The notes beneath the pieces were generated by a model that did no database searches, was not told the DNA's origin, and saw only the letters and a program-made list of their open reading frames with translations. A stretch of 64,000 bases of DNA from Arcanobacterium_A hippocoleae_A (GTDB taxonomy: Bacteria; Actinomycetota; Actinomycetes; Actinomycetales; Actinomycetaceae). Each line of letters begins with the position of its first letter. Position 1 is the first letter of the stretch. This document shows, piece by piece, positions 27,276 to 37,526 of this stretch. The position numbers and the translations under genes were made by a program. The stretch is from the NCBI GenBank assembly GCA_040360365.1, contig CP136412.1; one strand, 5' to 3'.

Positions 27276-27311
27276 AAAGAGATGGAGCAAAGTTAAATGC
27301 TCCATCTCTTT
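27276..27311. terminator. Strong terminator after the LPQTG gene
   Basis: Perfect 14-bp stem AAAGAGATGGAGCA/TGCTCCATCTCTTT with an 8-nt loop, A-rich before and T-rich after on both strands. It lies 130 bp past the LPQTG stop. Confidence 0.75.
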
Positions 27312-27440
27312 AATTTAATGTGCACGGGAACTTATTCAAGAATTAAACACTTGAATTCTTGTTATTAGTACTGGTTAGCCCTGATTTAGGCTTCCCGGGC
27401 GTTTCTCGATTGTTCTCAGTGTTTCTAGTCTTCCCGGCGT

Positions 27441-30400
27441 TTAGTCTTCGCGGCGTTTGCGCGCTCCGAAAACTGAGAGCACACCAGCCAAACCAAGACC
27501 AGCCGCACCAAGCAAACCAGCCCGCGAATCCGCACCAGTTTGCGGCAACTTCTCAACCTCCGCCGAAGAAACACCACCATTATCAAGCACCGGCACAATC
27601 GGCTGACCCAGACCCACGGTATCCGCACTATCCGCACTATCCGCACCATCAGCACTATCAGCACTATCAGCGGAAAGACCAAAATCTCTCACACCCGCAA
27701 TCTCCGGATACTCAAGCAACATCCCCGCAAACACCGAACCCGTCTCAGTTACCGGAAGCGTTGAAGCCACACCCGGCCGATCCGCAGTATCAGCACCACT
27801 CACCGGAACACCAAAATCAGACAAACCATCCAACTCCGGATACTCAAGCAACATCCCCGCAAACACCGAACCCGTCTCAGTTACCGGAAGCGTTGAAGCC
27901 ACACCCGGCCGATCCGCAGTATCAGCACCACTCACCGGAACACCAAAATCAGACAAACCATCCAACTCCGGATACTCAAGCACACCCGTAAACGACGAAC
28001 CAGATTCAGTTTCCGGAAGCGCTGAAGCCACACCCGGCCGATCCGCAGTATCAGCACCACTCACCGGAACACCAAAATCAGACAAACCATCCAACTCCGG
28101 ATACTCAAGCACACCTGTAAAAGAAGAACCAGTTTCAGTTTCCGGAAGCGTTGAAGCCACACCCGGCCGATCCGCAGTATCAGCACCACTCACCGGAACA
28201 CCAAAATCAGACAAACCATCCAACTCCGGATACTCAAGCACACCCGTAAACGACGAACCAGATTCACCCTCAGGCAACACAGACGCCACACCCGGCCGAT
28301 CCGCAGTATCAGCACCACTCACCGGAACACCAAAATCAGACAAACCATCCAACTCCGGATACTCAAGCACACCCGTAAACGACGAACCAGATTCACCCTC
28401 AGGCAACACAGACGCCACACCCGGCCGATCCGCAGTATCAGCACCACTCACCGGAAAACCAAAATCAGACAAACCATCCAACTCCGGATACTCAAGCACA
28501 CCCGTAAACGACGAACCAGATTCACCCTCAGGCAACACAGACGCCACACCCGGCCGATCCGCAGTATCAGCACCACTCACCGGAACACCAAAATCAGACA
28601 AACCCGCAAGCTCTGAAACTTCTGGATAATCAACACCCGTAAACGACGAACCAGATTCACCCTCAGGCAACACAGACGCCGCACCCGGAACATCAGACAC
28701 AATAATGTCACTAGTCCCGCCATCACCAGTCACAAACGAACCACCATCGGCAAGATCATTAATATTAGTTTCTTCTTCCGGATGCCCCAAACCCAACGGA
28801 TTCAAATCATCTAAATCAGATAAATCAGCAGCATCAGTTTCATCAACATGACCAACAACAATATTACTGCCATCTACCACCGGATTAGCATTACCAATCA
28901 CCGTAACAGAATTAACTTCATCTTCTTCAGAATCCTTAACGTTATCGAACACAGCTTCAGCCGGAGTCCCGTTATAACCAGTCGTATCCGACAAATCATC
29001 TAAATCAGTCGGCAAACCCGCACTACCATCAAAAGAACTCAAAACCCGATCAACATCACCCACCGGATTCACATTACCAATAACAGTAACAGCACCAGAC
29101 TCAGAACCAGACTTCTCAATATCCTCGAAAGTAGCTTCAGCCGGAGTCCCGTTATAACCAGTCGTATCCGACAAATCATCTAAATCAGTCGGCAAACCCG
29201 CACTACCATCAAAAGAACTCAAAACCCGATCAACATCACCCACCGGATTCACATTACCAATAACAGTAACAGCACCAGACTCAGAACCAGACTTCTCAAT
29301 ATCCTCGAAAGTAGCTTCAGCCGGAGTCCCGTTATAACCAGTCGTATCCGACAAATCATCTAAATCAGTCGGCAAACCCGCACTACCATCAAAAGAACTC
29401 AAAACCCGATCAACATCACCCACCGGATTCACATTACCAATAACAGTAACAGCACCAGACTCAGAACCAGACTTCTCAATATCCTCGAAAGTAGCTTCAG
29501 CCGGAGTCCCGTTATAACCAGTCGTATCCGACAAATCATCTAAATCAGTCGGCAAATTCTCGCTCTTGTCAGTCTTTTTGTCCGAAGCAACCTTATCAAC
29601 ACTAACTTGCACAGATTCACTTCCATGCGGGTAAGTAATGTTAACCATCGCATTACCTACAGTATCCCCGGTAACCTGTATATCCGTGTCTGGAAAGTTA
29701 AGCAGTACGTTTTGCGGATTAGCTTTCTTGACTGCGTCAATAATTCGCGCCTTATCTGATTTACTCAAATCGCCCGAATTCAGTACAACTACTTTCTCAG
29801 TCTCATCTGGCGTTGCAATGGTTGCTGGGGCAACAATCACCGTCCCAGGAATCTTAACACCATTAACTCCACCAGCCTGATAACCAGCATCATCACTAAC
29901 TTTCACCCGCACACCATAATGCTTCGGAGAACCAGACTTCTTCGCCTGTTCTTTCACATCTTCTAGTGAAAGCTCCTTGCCCGGGTTTTGCGGATCAATA
30001 AACTTAAACTCAGCCTGCTGCTGCAGCTTGTTTTTCGGTGTCACATTATCCGTAACATCAATCTTATTCTTCGCAAACTGTGTATCAAGTGAATCAACCG
30101 TCGCTATAGACACATCTGCCAACCCGAGAGCCTTTTGCGTTTCCTCAACCTTCACGATAGGTTCACGAACATCAACACCCTGAATAGTAAAAGTAAATTT
30201 ACCTGCAAGATTCATTAACTGACTCTTCATTTCATAAGGACGAATTACTATATCACCTTTATAAACAGCACCATTCACAAGCTTGAGAACAGTACCATCT
30301 TCAGTAGTAACCGTCTGCGATATCGTTGAAAAATTTCTTCCGTTCTTATCCGTCCCAACTACTGAATCATAATTCCTATTGGTGAATCCTTGTGCCGCAT

Positions 30401-31117
30401 GATACACCACATCAATAGCCTCACCACGATCATTTTGATACTCATTTGTACCAATACCAGAATAAGATGACCACTTTTTCTGCACTTTGAAAATATCACG
30501 TCCGTAATAAGTTTCCCCAGACCCGCTCGTCGGTACAGCTTTGACTCGCTTCATCACCTCACCCATATTAAGATTGAAAGGAGTATTGAAATCATAGTAA
30601 TACGTGTAAGAACCATCCTCATTTTTCTTAAACCCAGGATCAGTTCCCCTACCAGACAGCGGACCAACAGGACTACTGTTAAGATAAATACCTTCATCCC
30701 ACTCTAAAGTGTAATCATCAACATTGACGAAATTCTTTTAGTACTATCTTTTCGTGATGGCGGAAGCTCTTCACCCACTGTAGTACTGGAATCTGTTTGT
30801 CTTTTTGCGCGTTTTTTCGGTGTGGCGCTATCAGGTGTGCTATCAGATTTCGGTGCAGCACTAGTATCAGCAGCAGTGGTGGTGTTTGGTGTGTTTTCGA
30901 GCGAGTTTGCAACGATGTTGATTGATTCTTCTGTCAGCACTGAATTAGAATCATCAACCGCGTTAGCCGAACCTGCCGGTATCCCCAAAGCAAACAAGCT
31001 GCTAACCATTGCAGACTTGATCCCAAACTTTGAATACTTCGGACCAACTACAACCTTATGACGCGCCCGACCCAACGCATCTTTCCCATCACTACTCTTA
31101 CCAAACATGAAAAACAA
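27441..31117 (-). CDS. Large repetitive LPQTG surface protein (one frame break)
   Basis: Sortase-anchored wall protein, probably an adhesin. N-terminus: basic, then YSKFGIKSAMVSSLFALGIPAGSANA, a YSIRK/G-S-like signal. A polar spacer, a folded region (about 160-450) with a Rib-like stretch (NAMVNITYPHGSESVQVSV), three and a half 60-residue repeats (PTDLDDLSDTTGYNGTPAEA…), and about eight 43-residue repeats (SGADTADRPGVAS…) follow. Then comes an SAD-rich tract, LPQTG, a membrane helix and KRRED. One base is missing in the T4 run at 30736-30739; repaired length about 1,225 residues. The repeats are acidic and probably act as a stalk. Confidence 0.85.
27750..28650 (-). repeat. About 129-bp tandem repeats in the LPQTG gene
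   Basis: Seven to eight near-identical copies, each encoding SGADTADRPGVAS…YPELDGLSDFG, with two variants of the middle (PEGESGSSFTG and PVTETGSVFAG). Variants are clustered rather than random, as expected from recent unequal exchange. Confidence 0.85.
28971..29560 (-). repeat. 180-bp tandem repeats in the LPQTG gene
   Basis: The same motif restarts at 28971, 29151, 29331 and 29511, exactly 180 bp apart, with no difference seen over two full units. The unit is 60 codons, so copy-number change would keep the frame. Confidence 0.9.
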
Positions 31118-31399
31118 CTCCTAAGTATTAATGCTTACTCACGCCCAAACCCCTCACCACAAAAGACAAGCGGGTATCCAAGGCACGCAAACATCAATCT
31201 ACTACCCCCCCGCACGTTTTCCACCCAAAAACACGACACAAAACCAACCAAAAATAATTGAAAATACAACCACCACCAGCACAAACACCAACACCCACCA
31301 CACCCCACACCACACAAAACATGACAAACACCACACAACACGAAGAAAAACAGAAACCAGCAAACCCGCAACCAACAGCAAGACCCAACTCTTCCCTCC
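31118..31399. other. Leader of the LPQTG gene with a strand-skewed tract
   Basis: 31200-31395 is almost only A and C on the + strand (G and T in the minus-strand transcript), with runs such as CCACCACCAGC and CACCACACC. The LPQTG promoter should lie here or beyond, but no -35/-10 pair is clear. The + frames through it read as Thr/His/Pro-rich artefacts. Confidence 0.6.
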
Positions 31400-31865
31400 A
31401 CGCAACCAGCAGCAAGAACTCAGTTTCATCACATAGCCAGTGACAAAACTCAGATTCTTTACATAACTAGTAGCAAGAACTCAGTTTCATCACGTAACTA
31501 GTGGCAAGACGTAAAAAGTTACGCAACTAGTGGCAAAAAATAATCCCCAATCACGTAACTGATGGCAAGAACTCGGGCTGGGATTATCACCGGCGGAAGA
31601 GTTTGTATTTATGCTGGTCACAGGCTTACAGAAACGACGGCACTCCCGTCGTTACCTTAAGACCACCCGTTTTGCCACCAGGTACGTCACCATACAGGGC
31701 ATTTTGCCACCAGTTACGTATGCTCCCGAAAACTTTGCCACCAGCTACGTAACCCCACACCCATTACGCCACCGCTTACGTGCGCTCACGGGAATTTTTT
31801 GTAAGAATGCGGGGACTTCCATCACTTAAGTAAGCTCGCAATGATTACGCCCAGTTACGCCGCTT
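31400..31865 (+). repeat. Composite inverted-array element, copy 2
   Basis: Left arm units (type ACGTAACTAGTGGCAAG) start at 31400, 31431, 31461, 31492, 31521 and 31553. Right arm units (type GCCACCAGTTACGTA) start at 31674, 31706, 31737 and 31768, then decayed ones at about 31818 and 31849. Spacing is 29-32 bp except one gap of 50. The core has the 8-bp stem hairpin AACGACGG/CCGTCGTT (31633-31653). No gene; no coding sense in any frame. See findings. Confidence 0.9.
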
Positions 31866-32090
31866 TGCCTCAAAATCAGCAGCACAAAGCCCATTAGCCC
31901 CAAGCACAACACGCCCGCATAAGCAGTAAATTTCAGTTATTAATCCAACCGCGGCAGAGCCCGGAAAATAAAAACATCAAATCCGCCGCTTAACCCCAAC
32001 GTAAAATCCGCAAATCTGCTTTCGATCACAAACGGTTAATTTGCAAAATTTCTAAACATATCGCTGAATAAAAATAACACCAGTTCTCAT
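31866..32090. other. Gap between copy 2 element and tRNA-Met
   Basis: About 225 bp, AT-rich towards the right end. No gene or clear signal seen. Confidence 0.4.
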
Positions 32091-32153
32091 CTGAAAAATA
32101 TCCCTGCCGACTGTTTTATCAGTTCAGCAGGATATTTTAGGGATATTTTTCAG
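32091..32153 (-). terminator. Nested inverted repeats downstream of tRNA-Met
   Basis: A 15-bp perfect outer pair (32091-32105 and 32139-32153, CTGAAAAATATCCCT and its complement) encloses a second, competing pair (AATATCC-TGC with GCAGGATATT at 32126-32136). It abuts the tRNA 3' end. The outer or inner stem would be followed by AT-rich sequence; probably the tRNA terminator. Confidence 0.6.
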
Positions 32154-32227
32154 TGCCCCCGGCAGGACTTGAACCCGCGACCAAAGAATTATGAGTTCCC
32201 TGCTCTAACCATCTGAGCTACAGGGGC
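32154..32227 (-). tRNA. tRNA-Met (CAT)
   Basis: 74-nt cloverleaf: acceptor GCCCCTG/CGGGGGC (one T-G pair), D-arm GCTC/GAGC, anticodon arm GGGAA-CTCATAA-TTCTT (two G-T pairs) with anticodon CAT, T-arm GCGGG/CCTGC. Discriminator A, no CCA. An elongator Met is most likely; a lysidine-type Ile2 tRNA is not excluded. It lacks the three G-C pairs of initiators. Confidence 0.85.
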
Positions 32228-32527
32228 AATAACATCACGCAATACGGAATTGCGAAACACCTCTATCAAGGATAACTGCAGAAACGAAATTTTCCGAATC
32301 GAAACAAAAACAAATCCGAATCGAAGCAAAAAATCAAAGTCGAAGCAAAATCAAGACGCGGATAAAACTAAAACTAAAACTAAAACTAAATCAAAGCAAA
32401 CCCAAAAACCAGACCTAAACTCAAAACCCAAAAACCAGACCTAAACTCAAAATCAAACCCAATTAAAAACGAAAACACCAATTTCAGTCCGCCTCAGAAA
32501 ACATCCGCCGGCGCTCTTCAAGCTGCA
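32228..32527. repeat. A-rich low-complexity tract with short tandem repeats after dnaG
   Basis: On the + strand: AAAACT repeated about four times (32365-32392), GAAGCAAAA-type repeats before it, and a 26-bp unit (CCCAAAAACCAGACCTAAAC plus CTCAAAA) repeated twice at about 32400-32452. It is strongly purine/A-skewed. No convincing gene (an open + frame is all Lys/Thr/Asn). Confidence 0.7.
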
Positions 32528-34456
32528 TCAAAATCGCAAAAGTTCCTCCCGCCGCGGATCGTCTTCCGGAAGCCGATTCAAATCCGCACGAACTTCCACA
32601 ATTTGCCGTACCAAACCTTGCCGAATTAGCGCCATCATCACCCCGCGCACATAAGCCCAAAGATGGTCACTGCGATTTTCTCGAATCGGTTCCACACTCA
32701 ACTGAGTTACTGCCGAACGCACCGGTTCAAAAGCCTGCGCAGTAATCTGCCCGACAAACCATCTCGCTGCACGCAGCTCACCCTGCTCTTCGCTATATCC
32801 TTGCGCAATCAGACTCTCATAATACGCGGTAAAAGCCGGAATTCCGCCCACAAGCATAATCGCATCATGCACCGAGCGATAAATTGGTGTGGTGAACACC
32901 TGCCCGGAAAGCTCACCGGCATTAGCTAAACTTGCCAGACGCGGCAGCTGCAGCATTATTTGCAGCACCGAGTGCTCAATCCGCTCCACCGGATCAGTAA
33001 TTTCACCAAGCAAACGCAGCACAGTCTCAACCGGCACAATATCTGCGCCATCTTCACCATTTGCAGTGATTTCCGGAACACCGCGCCCACCAGTCTGCAG
33101 CAAAGTCTGCACTTCCGCCTGTACGGTTTCCACAGCTAACCCAAGCCACCCAGCCAGCCGAACTGCATATTCTTCACGCAGCACGTTGTCTTTAATATTT
33201 ATAATGACGGGAATACAAGCCCGCATTGCCGCAACCCGGCCCTCGGCACTATTCAACGCGTACTGCCCAACTAAATTCCGCAGTACAAATTCAAAAAGCG
33301 GCCGGCGCTTTGCAATCATCTCACGCAGAGCTTGCGCCCCCAACGTATGCCAGATATCTGCCGGATCAAGATTATTCGGTGCAACAGCAACGAAAGTTTG
33401 CGCACCGAAACTTGAATCCTGCTTAAAAGCGCGCATCGCAGCCTTTTTACCAGCGCTATCGCCGTCGAAAGTAAAAATCACTTCCCCGCCGAAACCATGA
33501 CCGTTTTGCAGAATCACGCCGGAAGCTGGCGCATTCGAGTCGCCAATCAACCGCCGGGCAATCTTTGCATGTTCATCCCCAAATGCAGTCCCGCAGGTAG
33601 CTACCGCATTCGTGATTCCGCTGAGATGCGCAGCCATCACATCAGTATACCCCTCCACAATCACTATTTTCCGTTCGGCAGAAATAGTTTTCTTTGCCAA
33701 ATTTAGCCCGTAAAGCACTTGCGATTTCTTGTAAATTAAAGTCTCCGGAGTATTAAGATATTTTGGCCCGTCTTCATCTTCATCCAGCTTGCGCGCACCA
33801 AAACCAATCGGTTCCCCAGTGATTGAAAAAATCGGCCACATCACACGGCCGCGAAAACGGTCATATACCCCACGGCTTCCGCTCGAAACCAAACCAGAAG
33901 CCAATATTTCTTTCTCCGTAAATCCTTTCCGCCGCAGCTCTTTCAACAGTGCGTCCCACGAATTTGGAGAATAACCGATTTGAAAATACGTAATCGCATC
34001 CGGATGAAACCCGCGGTGATTCAGAAAATCCCTTGCCGCAGTTCCATCATCAGCAGCCAACTGTGCCTGGAAAAAATCTACGGCAATCCGATGTGCATCA
34101 ATTAATCTGCCGCGAGTAACCTCACTCTTATTTTCGCTGCGTCCTGTTCCCTCTTCATACTCAATCTGCACACCTGTTTTTCGTGCAAGAAACTCAACTG
34201 CTTCACCGAAACCAATCGTCTCTAACTCTTCGATGAATTTGAAAACGTCTCCGCCTGCTCCGCAGCCAAAGCAGTACCATAATCCAGAGTGCACGCTCAC
34301 ACTGAAAGACGGTGTTTTTTCACCATGAATCGGGCAAAGACCTTTCAATGCTCCGGTACCAGCAGGTTTCAAGGCAACATATTCACCTATTATTTCGTCA
34401 ATGCGGGCACGCTCGCGCACCTCATCAATCACTGACTGCTTAATCTTCCCTGCCAT
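32528..34456 (-). CDS. dnaG: DNA primase
   Basis: Makes RNA primers at the replication fork. Zinc-binding domain CPIH…CFGC at residues about 41-66, TOPRIM core with VIVEGYTDVMA and FTFDGDSAGKKAA (acidic metal ligands), and RNA-polymerase-like domain with FGARKLDED. 642 residues, intact, with a helical C-terminal helicase-binding region. It is followed downstream by an A-rich tract and preceded by dgt, the common actinobacterial dgt-dnaG pair. Confidence 0.95.
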   Translation of the reverse strand: MAGKIKQSVIDEVRERARIDEIIGEYVALKPAGTGALKGLCPIHGEKTPSFSVSVHSGLWYCFGCGAGGDVFKFIEELETIGFGEAVEFLARKTGVQIEYEEGTGRSENKSEVTRGRLIDAHRIAVDFFQAQLAADDGTAARDFLNHRGFHPDAITYFQIGYSPNSWDALLKELRRKGFTEKEILASGLVSSGSRGVYDRFRGRVMWPIFSITGEPIGFGARKLDEDEDGPKYLNTPETLIYKKSQVLYGLNLAKKTISAERKIVIVEGYTDVMAAHLSGITNAVATCGTAFGDEHAKIARRLIGDSNAPASGVILQNGHGFGGEVIFTFDGDSAGKKAAMRAFKQDSSFGAQTFVAVAPNNLDPADIWHTLGAQALREMIAKRRPLFEFVLRNLVGQYALNSAEGRVAAMRACIPVIINIKDNVLREEYAVRLAGWLGLAVETVQAEVQTLLQTGGRGVPEITANGEDGADIVPVETVLRLLGEITDPVERIEHSVLQIMLQLPRLASLANAGELSGQVFTTPIYRSVHDAIMLVGGIPAFTAYYESLIAQGYSEEQGELRAARWFVGQITAQAFEPVRSAVTQLSVEPIRENRSDHLWAYVRGVMMALIRQGLVRQIVEVRADLNRLPEDDPRREELLRF

Positions 34457-34607
34457 TGTTTAATTCACCACAATCTTTATCGCAACTCACGCACTGCCGA
34501 AACATGAATCAGAAGACGAACCGAAAACCTTTCCCGAAAGTTCTTTTTCAGCTGCCCTGCCCCTGCATTCTTGCATTTAATTCCGAAACAGAGCAGCCGC
34601 AAAACAA

Positions 34608-35879
34608 TCAATTCCGCAGCATTCCGCAATAACGTGCATGCCATAAGCGCGCCGACTGATCCGTAAGCGAAGCAATCTGATCTATTACCACGCGCTGCTG
34701 CCCGTTCTCATCTTCTGCACGGTGCCAAAAATCAAGAAACACCGGTTCGAGCCGATCTGCAGGAGCTTCAGATATTACGTCGTATAAATCAAAAAGAATC
34801 GTCCGCTGATCATAGTAGACAGGTTCACTTTCACGCGGCCCCATCACGAAATACACTGCCAAACCCTTTAATAGCAATATTTCATAATTGGTGTCTTCTG
34901 GAACCACCACACTTGCATGATAACGTGTGAGCGAATCGTCACCAAACTCATCCGTCGTCGCTTGGGTAACTTCAAAAACGAAACGGCCGATTAAATCTGA
35001 AGTAAAATCCTTTAGCTGTGCTAAATCCCGGCCCGAACCGCTAAAACTTTGCGGCCAAGTATTCATTTGACTGATTCGGTTAAAAGCCGCAGATAGTTTT
35101 TCGGCGTCGCATCCTTGATACCAATCAATCGTCACCGCAATGATTTCATCCCGCAGCCGCGTCATATAACGTGCATCAAGCATTTCGGCAAGATTTGCCG
35201 TCTTTAATGAATGGTGAACTATTGCATCTTCAACATCATGAACCGAGTATGCGATATCGTCGGAAAGATCCATAATCTGTGCTTCAATGCAGCGTGTACT
35301 TCCGCGATTGAAATGTGCCCAGTTGAAGACCGCAAAATCATCATCATATGCACCAAACTTTTTCGCATCACTCCCCTGCGGTCCCGCACCGCGTTTCCAC
35401 GGATACTTCAGCACCGCATCAAGTGCAGCGCGAGTGAGATTCAAACCGACGGGATTGCCTTGTGAATCAAAGCGTTTTTGTTCAAGTTTCGAAAGCACCC
35501 GCAGTGTTTGCGCATTTCCTTCAAACCCGCCGTAACTGCGGGCAAGTTCATCAAGTGCATATTCCCCATTATGCCCAAACGGCGGATGCCCGATATCGTG
35601 TGCAAGACATGCCGTCTCAACAATATCCGGATTCGCACCAAGATTTTTCGCAAGGGAACGCCCAATTTGCGCCACTTCAAGGGAATGTGTCAGGCGGGTG
35701 CGAATAAAATCGTCTTGTTCCGGACCAAGCACTTGAGTTTTTGCCCCAAGCCGGCGCAGTGCCGATGAATGCAGAACTCGCGCCCGATCACGTTCAAAAT
35801 CTGTGCGGGAGACATTTTTCCGTCCCTCATCCACAAAACGCTGCTGATCTTCTGCTGTGTAATTATCTAGATACCCCAT
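34608..35879 (-). CDS. dgt: dGTPase-family HD phosphohydrolase
   Basis: Deoxyguanosinetriphosphate triphosphohydrolase-like enzyme that trims dNTP pools. HD motif: LTHSLEVAQIGRSLA (His), CLAHDIGHPPFGHNGE (His-Asp and following His), with a downstream DDIAYSVHDVEDA Asp. N-terminal DFERDRARVLHSSALRRLGAKTQVLGPEQDDF is typical of the type. 423 residues. 150 bp before dnaG on the same strand. Confidence 0.9.
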   Translation of the reverse strand: MGYLDNYTAEDQQRFVDEGRKNVSRTDFERDRARVLHSSALRRLGAKTQVLGPEQDDFIRTRLTHSLEVAQIGRSLAKNLGANPDIVETACLAHDIGHPPFGHNGEYALDELARSYGGFEGNAQTLRVLSKLEQKRFDSQGNPVGLNLTRAALDAVLKYPWKRGAGPQGSDAKKFGAYDDDFAVFNWAHFNRGSTRCIEAQIMDLSDDIAYSVHDVEDAIVHHSLKTANLAEMLDARYMTRLRDEIIAVTIDWYQGCDAEKLSAAFNRISQMNTWPQSFSGSGRDLAQLKDFTSDLIGRFVFEVTQATTDEFGDDSLTRYHASVVVPEDTNYEILLLKGLAVYFVMGPRESEPVYYDQRTILFDLYDVISEAPADRLEPVFLDFWHRAEDENGQQRVVIDQIASLTDQSARLWHARYCGMLRN

Positions 35880-36023
35880 AAACGCCTACCATCCGAATTC
35901 TTCAGCCAAATAACGCTGATTAACATTAAGTTTCCCTCTTCAACTCTCCGCTTTCTAAAAGCCGGCGTATTCCACGAATCTTTTACAACTGCAGCTATCC
36001 AATATCGGCAGGATGCAAAGAGA

Positions 36024-37244
36024 TTACCCGCCGCTAATTCCAAGCTCTGCTTCTTGAATTTTAGCGCGCTGCGCAGAATTAAGTGTGTGGCTCTCAAGCC
36101 AATTCTCTGGCAGATGCGGCCGTTTAGGATTCCCAGCCCGCCCACGCGGCCCATGCGCGGCTTTCGGGTATTCTTGGTCAAGATCAAGCACTCCCAAACG
36201 CTCCTGCAGCTCTGCGAGTGTAGATACTAAGCCGAGTGCTTGACGTTGTTCACCGCCAACTGCGAACCCGCGCAGATACCATGCCAGATGTTTGCGCATC
36301 TCACGTAAAGCACGATGCTCATCACCGTTAAAATGCGCGATTGAAAGTTCTGCATGTTTTACAATCACAGCAGCTACTTCAGCTAAACTCGGCTGATAAC
36401 GGGCATCACTGCCATGGAAAGCTGCTGCTAAATCGTAAAAAATCCATGGGCGCCCCTGGCATCCGCGGCCAATCACTACGCCGTCTGCACCAGTTTGCGC
36501 AAGCATCGCTTTCGCATCTTTTACCTCAAAAATATCTCCATTCCCAAATACCGGAATCTCAGATTCGTTCCGCAAAATTGAGATTGCGTCCCATTGTGCA
36601 AATCCGGAATAGTGCTGCGCAGTTGTGCGGGCATGCAGCGTTAATGCGGCAATCCCTGCTGCATGGGCAATCTTTGCGGCATCGCGATATGTTTCATGCT
36701 CAGCATCGATACCAATCCGAATTTTTGCCGTCACCGGAACAGCCGTAATTCGCCCTGCTTTTTCGCTTGCCTTTCGTGCTGCCAGTACCGCATTTTCAAC
36801 GACCGCTTGAAATAAATCATGTTTCCACGGGAGTGCTGATCCGCCGCCTTTGCGGGTAACTTTTGGAACAGGACAGCCGAAGTTTAAATCAATATGATCT
36901 GCCAGATTTTCCCGTACAAGAATTTCGACGGCTGCACCTGCCACTTTCGGCTGTACCCCATAAAGCTGTACCGAACGCACCGGATCACCTAAATCCGGTT
37001 TCACCATATTCATCGTTTCTGGAATCCGCTCTACCAGTGCACGAGTGGTGATCATTTCGCAAGTATAGAGACCGGCAGGCGCACGAGTACCGTCAGTGTG
37101 CGGGAGCGTTAAATCTACGCCTGCAGCTTTTCCTCCAGCTTCCGCAAATTCCCGGCAAAGCTGCCGAAAAGGCGGATTAGTTACCCCGGCCATCGGCGCT
37201 AGTACTATCGGGGTCGCCAGCGAAATACCGCCAATTTGTGTCAT
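36024..37244 (-). CDS. dusB: tRNA-dihydrouridine synthase
   Basis: FMN enzyme reducing uridine in tRNA D-loops. APMAGVTNPPFR at the N-terminus, NFGCPVPKVTRKGGGSALPW (catalytic Cys), AKIRIG, LHARTTAQHYSG and GVVIGRGCQGRPWIF (FMN phosphate site) are all present. 406 residues, with an actinobacterial C-terminal helical domain and tail. It is separated from dgt by 144 bp. Confidence 0.95.
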   Translation of the reverse strand: MTQIGGISLATPIVLAPMAGVTNPPFRQLCREFAEAGGKAAGVDLTLPHTDGTRAPAGLYTCEMITTRALVERIPETMNMVKPDLGDPVRSVQLYGVQPKVAGAAVEILVRENLADHIDLNFGCPVPKVTRKGGGSALPWKHDLFQAVVENAVLAARKASEKAGRITAVPVTAKIRIGIDAEHETYRDAAKIAHAAGIAALTLHARTTAQHYSGFAQWDAISILRNESEIPVFGNGDIFEVKDAKAMLAQTGADGVVIGRGCQGRPWIFYDLAAAFHGSDARYQPSLAEVAAVIVKHAELSIAHFNGDEHRALREMRKHLAWYLRGFAVGGEQRQALGLVSTLAELQERLGVLDLDQEYPKAAHGPRGRAGNPKRPHLPENWLESHTLNSAQRAKIQEAELGISGG

Positions 37245-37327
37245 GAATCTCCGTCGTTATCGATACTTATAGATATCTGTGAATAGCGTCGTTTAGATAT
37301 TTCAATAATCGTTATCCGCATCCGCAT

Positions 37328-37375
37328 CCGCATTAAGTAAACCCGCATTAAGTAAATCTGCATTAATTAAGCAGC
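37328..37375. repeat. Short direct repeats upstream of dusB
   Basis: GCATTAAGTAAA occurs twice and GCATTAATTAA once, about 17 bp apart, preceded by CCGCATCCGCATCCGCAT, in the 282-bp gap between glyS and dusB. Possibly slippage; no function assigned. Confidence 0.5.
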
Positions 37376-37526
37376 CGCTGCTGTTTCTAAGCCAAACTTA
37401 CGGCAAGATTTGCTTCACGAAATTGCGAATCGAAAACTCTGCTCTGAAAATAACGACGGCTGCTGAGCTTTGCCCAAAATACTTACGGACACCGCTGCCA
37501 GACAGCCGCCGCTATCAAGAAATCGT

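Noticed and set aside
27359..27991. 210-codon + strand frame opposite the LPQTG gene
   Set aside because: Pro/His/Gln-rich antisense of the repeats, with internal repetition that only mirrors the real gene.
31131..31436. + strand frames in the A/C tract
   Set aside because: Thr/His/Pro/Asn-rich translations of low-complexity DNA without ribosome sites.
32154..32227. Initiator tRNA or tRNA-Ile2 instead of elongator tRNA-Met
   Set aside because: The anticodon stem lacks the initiator G-C triplet. Ile2 cannot be fully excluded but no positive evidence for it is visible.
32250..32444. Lys/Thr/Asn-rich small protein after tRNA-Met
   Set aside because: Direct translation of short A-rich tandem repeats; no start context.
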